Assembly (NCBI RefSeq): GCF_008831285.2
Contig: NC_045138.2
Location: forward strand, 14,830,571-14,894,570
From: Nymphaea colorata
Taxonomy: Eukaryota; Streptophyta; Magnoliopsida; Nymphaeales; Nymphaeaceae
Direction of reading: 5' to 3'
DNA: 64,000 nt
Shown here: positions 62,416-64,000 of the stretch, piece after piece
Position numbering within the stretch: the first letter of the stretch is position 1
How the letters are laid out: each line of letters begins with the position of its first letter
Program-made: the position numbers and the translations under genes
Notes under the pieces: model-generated
What the model was told of the DNA's origin: nothing
The model's input: only the letters and a program-made list of their open reading frames with translations
The model's database searches: none

Positions 62416-63056
62416 ATCTATGTGCGTGTGCATGTTTGTAATCAGAAAAAACTTGTGGTTTCATGCAGCTTTACAGTGGAAGCAGATGCACTTATAAAGG
62501 ATCTGACAATAATCACCGAGTACGTTGGGGATGTTGATTATTTGACAAATCGTGAAAATGATGACTGTGATAGCATGATGACACTCCTTTCAGCTGAAAA
62601 TCCATCGGATAGTCTTGTCATCTGTCCTGATAAACGTGGAAATATTGCACGGTTCATCAATGGAATCAACAATTACACCTCGTAAGTGGATGCCTACTTT
62701 GATGGTTTTTGTTTTTCTTGTCATGTTCAGCACTTAGTCAACATAATAAGATCCATGCATGATTTGATGGCATGAAGTGTCCTGTAATGTTCTGTAAACT
62801 TATTGACTTTTTGTACGAGTCTTCATATTGAGTTAACCTTGTTATGATGTGTGCGTTTTATTTGATAACTTACGTTTTACACTTTCTTTTACGCAGGGAG
62901 GGTAGGAAGAAGCAAAATTTGAAATGTGTCAGATATAGTGTAAATGGTGAATGCCGGGTTCTCATTGTTGCTAACAGGGACATTGCTAAGGGTGAAAGGC
63001 TATATTATGACTACAACGGATATGAGCATGAGTACCCAACTGAGCATTTCGTCTGA
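60657..63056 (+). CDS. ATXR6-like: Histone H3K27 monomethyltransferase, ATXR5/ATXR6 type
   Basis: Six well-supported exons: 60657-61044, 61144-61224, 61339-61568, 62244-62344, 62469-62681 and 62897-63056. They give 390 aa with every phase matched. Domains in order: an N-terminal HHRKRTEAPR...KYRSMSEI segment typical of the family; an Asp-rich stretch; a PHD finger (about 78-122, CEEC...CDKCDRGFHIFCL...CPSC), which in this family reads unmodified H3K4; a PIP box QTKIIDFF (135-142) for PCNA binding; basic nuclear signals RKRRRRS and KKKRR; the LEQM...LTYVPGMAPRSAN linker; and a C-terminal SET domain (from about 234) with FTVEAD, IITEYVGDVDYL, MTLL, VICPDKRGNIARFINGINN and the terminal YYDYNGYEHEYPTEHFV. 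These enzymes monomethylate H3.1K27 at the replication fork, keeping heterochromatin silent and limiting re-replication. An 87-bp in-frame candidate exon (61876-61962) would raise the length to 419 aa. Choice between ATXR5 and ATXR6 is uncertain. Confidence 0.95.
61876..61962 (+). other. Candidate 87-bp cassette exon of the ATXR gene
   Basis: Between the linker exon (ends 61568) and the SET exon (starts 62244) lies an open stretch preceded by acceptor CATGTAG and followed by donor GG|GTGATA. It is 29 codons long and phase 0 at both ends, so including it keeps the frame. It would insert VDELVAWAKKKGIEV and ALLGFGQLCTELLR between GGMQ and VLSKED. The family members I know of lack any insert there. 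It could be a lineage-specific or alternative exon, or an unused pseudo-exon. Confidence 0.4.
62354..62416. repeat. (CT)n(GT)n microsatellite in an ATXR intron
   Basis: About 23 CT units are followed by about 9 GT units, starting 10 bases after the donor of the 62345-62468 intron. They take up half of that 124-bp intron. Confidence 0.95.
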
Positions 63057-64000
63057 GCAAGCTCAAGGACTAATTGGAAAATTAAATCTCACAAATTATT
63101 TTTCTTTTTGACATCGATTCCTTTAGCCATTGTTTAACCTCTTTGTCAACATGGCCCCTAATTAGCCATGAAAAGAGATGGGATCAAAAATTTTGTTGAT
63201 TAAACTGATGTAAAGCACGTCTCATTCAATGAAGATGCTTCTGAAAACTGAAGCAAATGCTTATCTACAATCTTTCTCTTCTCAAGGACACTGGCACTTT
63301 GTATAAATGTTGTTGGATGTTGCAAGTAAATCTGGGGATTGTTACCATTCACCCCCAATTTTCCACTTTTTGTTTCAGATTAATTCACAACTGGTTTTTG
63401 ATTGAGTTTTTGTGCCCCTTGATAGAGTTCGCTATTAATGTGATTCCTAAGCTGGTAAAGATTCTTTTTGCCGTCAGGTTTTATGACATTGCCATTTGCT
63501 CTAAACTGTAGTTGTGTCGTGAATGTTTCTGTTGGAAGCATTGTTGTGTCATGAACATTCTATGGCTGACTTATTTAAAGGTGTTCAAGAGTACTGATGA
63601 ATTTTCTTGCTTTTGGAGGAGACTGGGTATAGGCCTACTTGATGAAATCTCAAAATCCCTGTTAAAGGCAATTGGTGTCAAGTGTCAACCTGTAGTTTTT
63701 CTAACTTTCTATTTCGATTTTACATTTTAAACCATGCACCATGAGCTTTTCCTTGGGAGTGATGCTTTTGAATTCTTGCCCTTTAGGAAGAGGAGGATCT
63801 GTCTGCTGTTTTAGCATGTACCTCTACCTGGTAGGAATTTTTAGACAGGAAAGTTCCGTGTGGTTATCAACGTTATTGAGGACAACACAGACTTGATAAT
63901 GCCCGCCAAGGTTCTCTTTAGCTATCAGGTTGCATGCTAAACAAAATTTAGGTTGTGTTGGAGATTATTAGCTATGAATGCTGCATGAATCCCCTTTTTG
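63057..64000. other. 3' UTR of the ATXR gene and downstream sequence
   Basis: No coding region is supported. The first few hundred bases are the expected 3' UTR. Open frames at 63257-63730 are in AT-rich sequence and show no known domain. Confidence 0.5.

Overview
This is nuclear DNA from a seed plant, almost certainly a flowering plant. The evidence is GT-AG introns, AT-rich spacers with long TA and CT/GA microsatellites, hAT and LTR transposable elements, and plant-specific gene families: a PUB-type U-box E3 ligase, an IDA-like abscission peptide, an RZ-1-type RNA-binding protein, an AIPP2-like PHD protein and an ATXR5/6 histone methyltransferase. The species cannot be named from the sequence.

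Layout. (1) 0.8-2.1 kb, minus: a complete intronless U-box/ARM-type E3 ligase with a GC-rich coding region. (2) 2.3-17 kb: AT-rich spacer with no gene I can support, holding microsatellites, two small tandem duplications and a tRNA-derived SINE-like fragment. (3) 17.38-17.60 kb, plus: a 71-codon IDA-like secreted peptide precursor. (4) 18-36 kb: a long gene-poor stretch with TA arrays up to about 107 bp, an inverted duplication, degraded repeats and SINE-like sequences. (5) 36.2-37.0 kb, minus: a two-exon RRM plus CCHC zinc-knuckle protein (RZ-1A type), with its likely 5' UTR exon near 38.1 kb. (6) 39.6-59 kb, plus: an AIPP2-like PHD-finger gene. Its PHD zinc finger is split by a 9-kb intron full of transposons, and its first coding exon is not certain. 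(7) 60.4-63.06 kb, plus: an ATXR5/ATXR6 H3K27 monomethyltransferase gene with a canonical E2F site in the promoter, a separate 81-bp exon carrying the PCNA-binding PIP box, and an unexpected 87-bp in-frame candidate exon between the linker and the SET domain.

Mobile DNA is concentrated at 41-54 kb. A short LTR retrotransposon (42231-44221) keeps both LTRs, PBS, polypurine tract and a perfect 5-bp target duplication. One hAT family, with CAATGTT ends and dense CGTATCG/CGATACG subterminal arrays, has three members here, one with transposase remnants. A second hAT-type MITE family (CATAGTCACAAA ends) has three members, and one of them is interrupted by a member of the first family. Both insertions in that nest keep perfect 8-bp target duplications, and a related unoccupied copy lies in the same window.

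Functionally, the two right-hand genes are both chromatin regulators: a PHD reader of the AIPP2 class and the replication-coupled H3K27me1 writer. Whether their adjacency matters is not shown by the sequence. The other genes look unrelated to each other.
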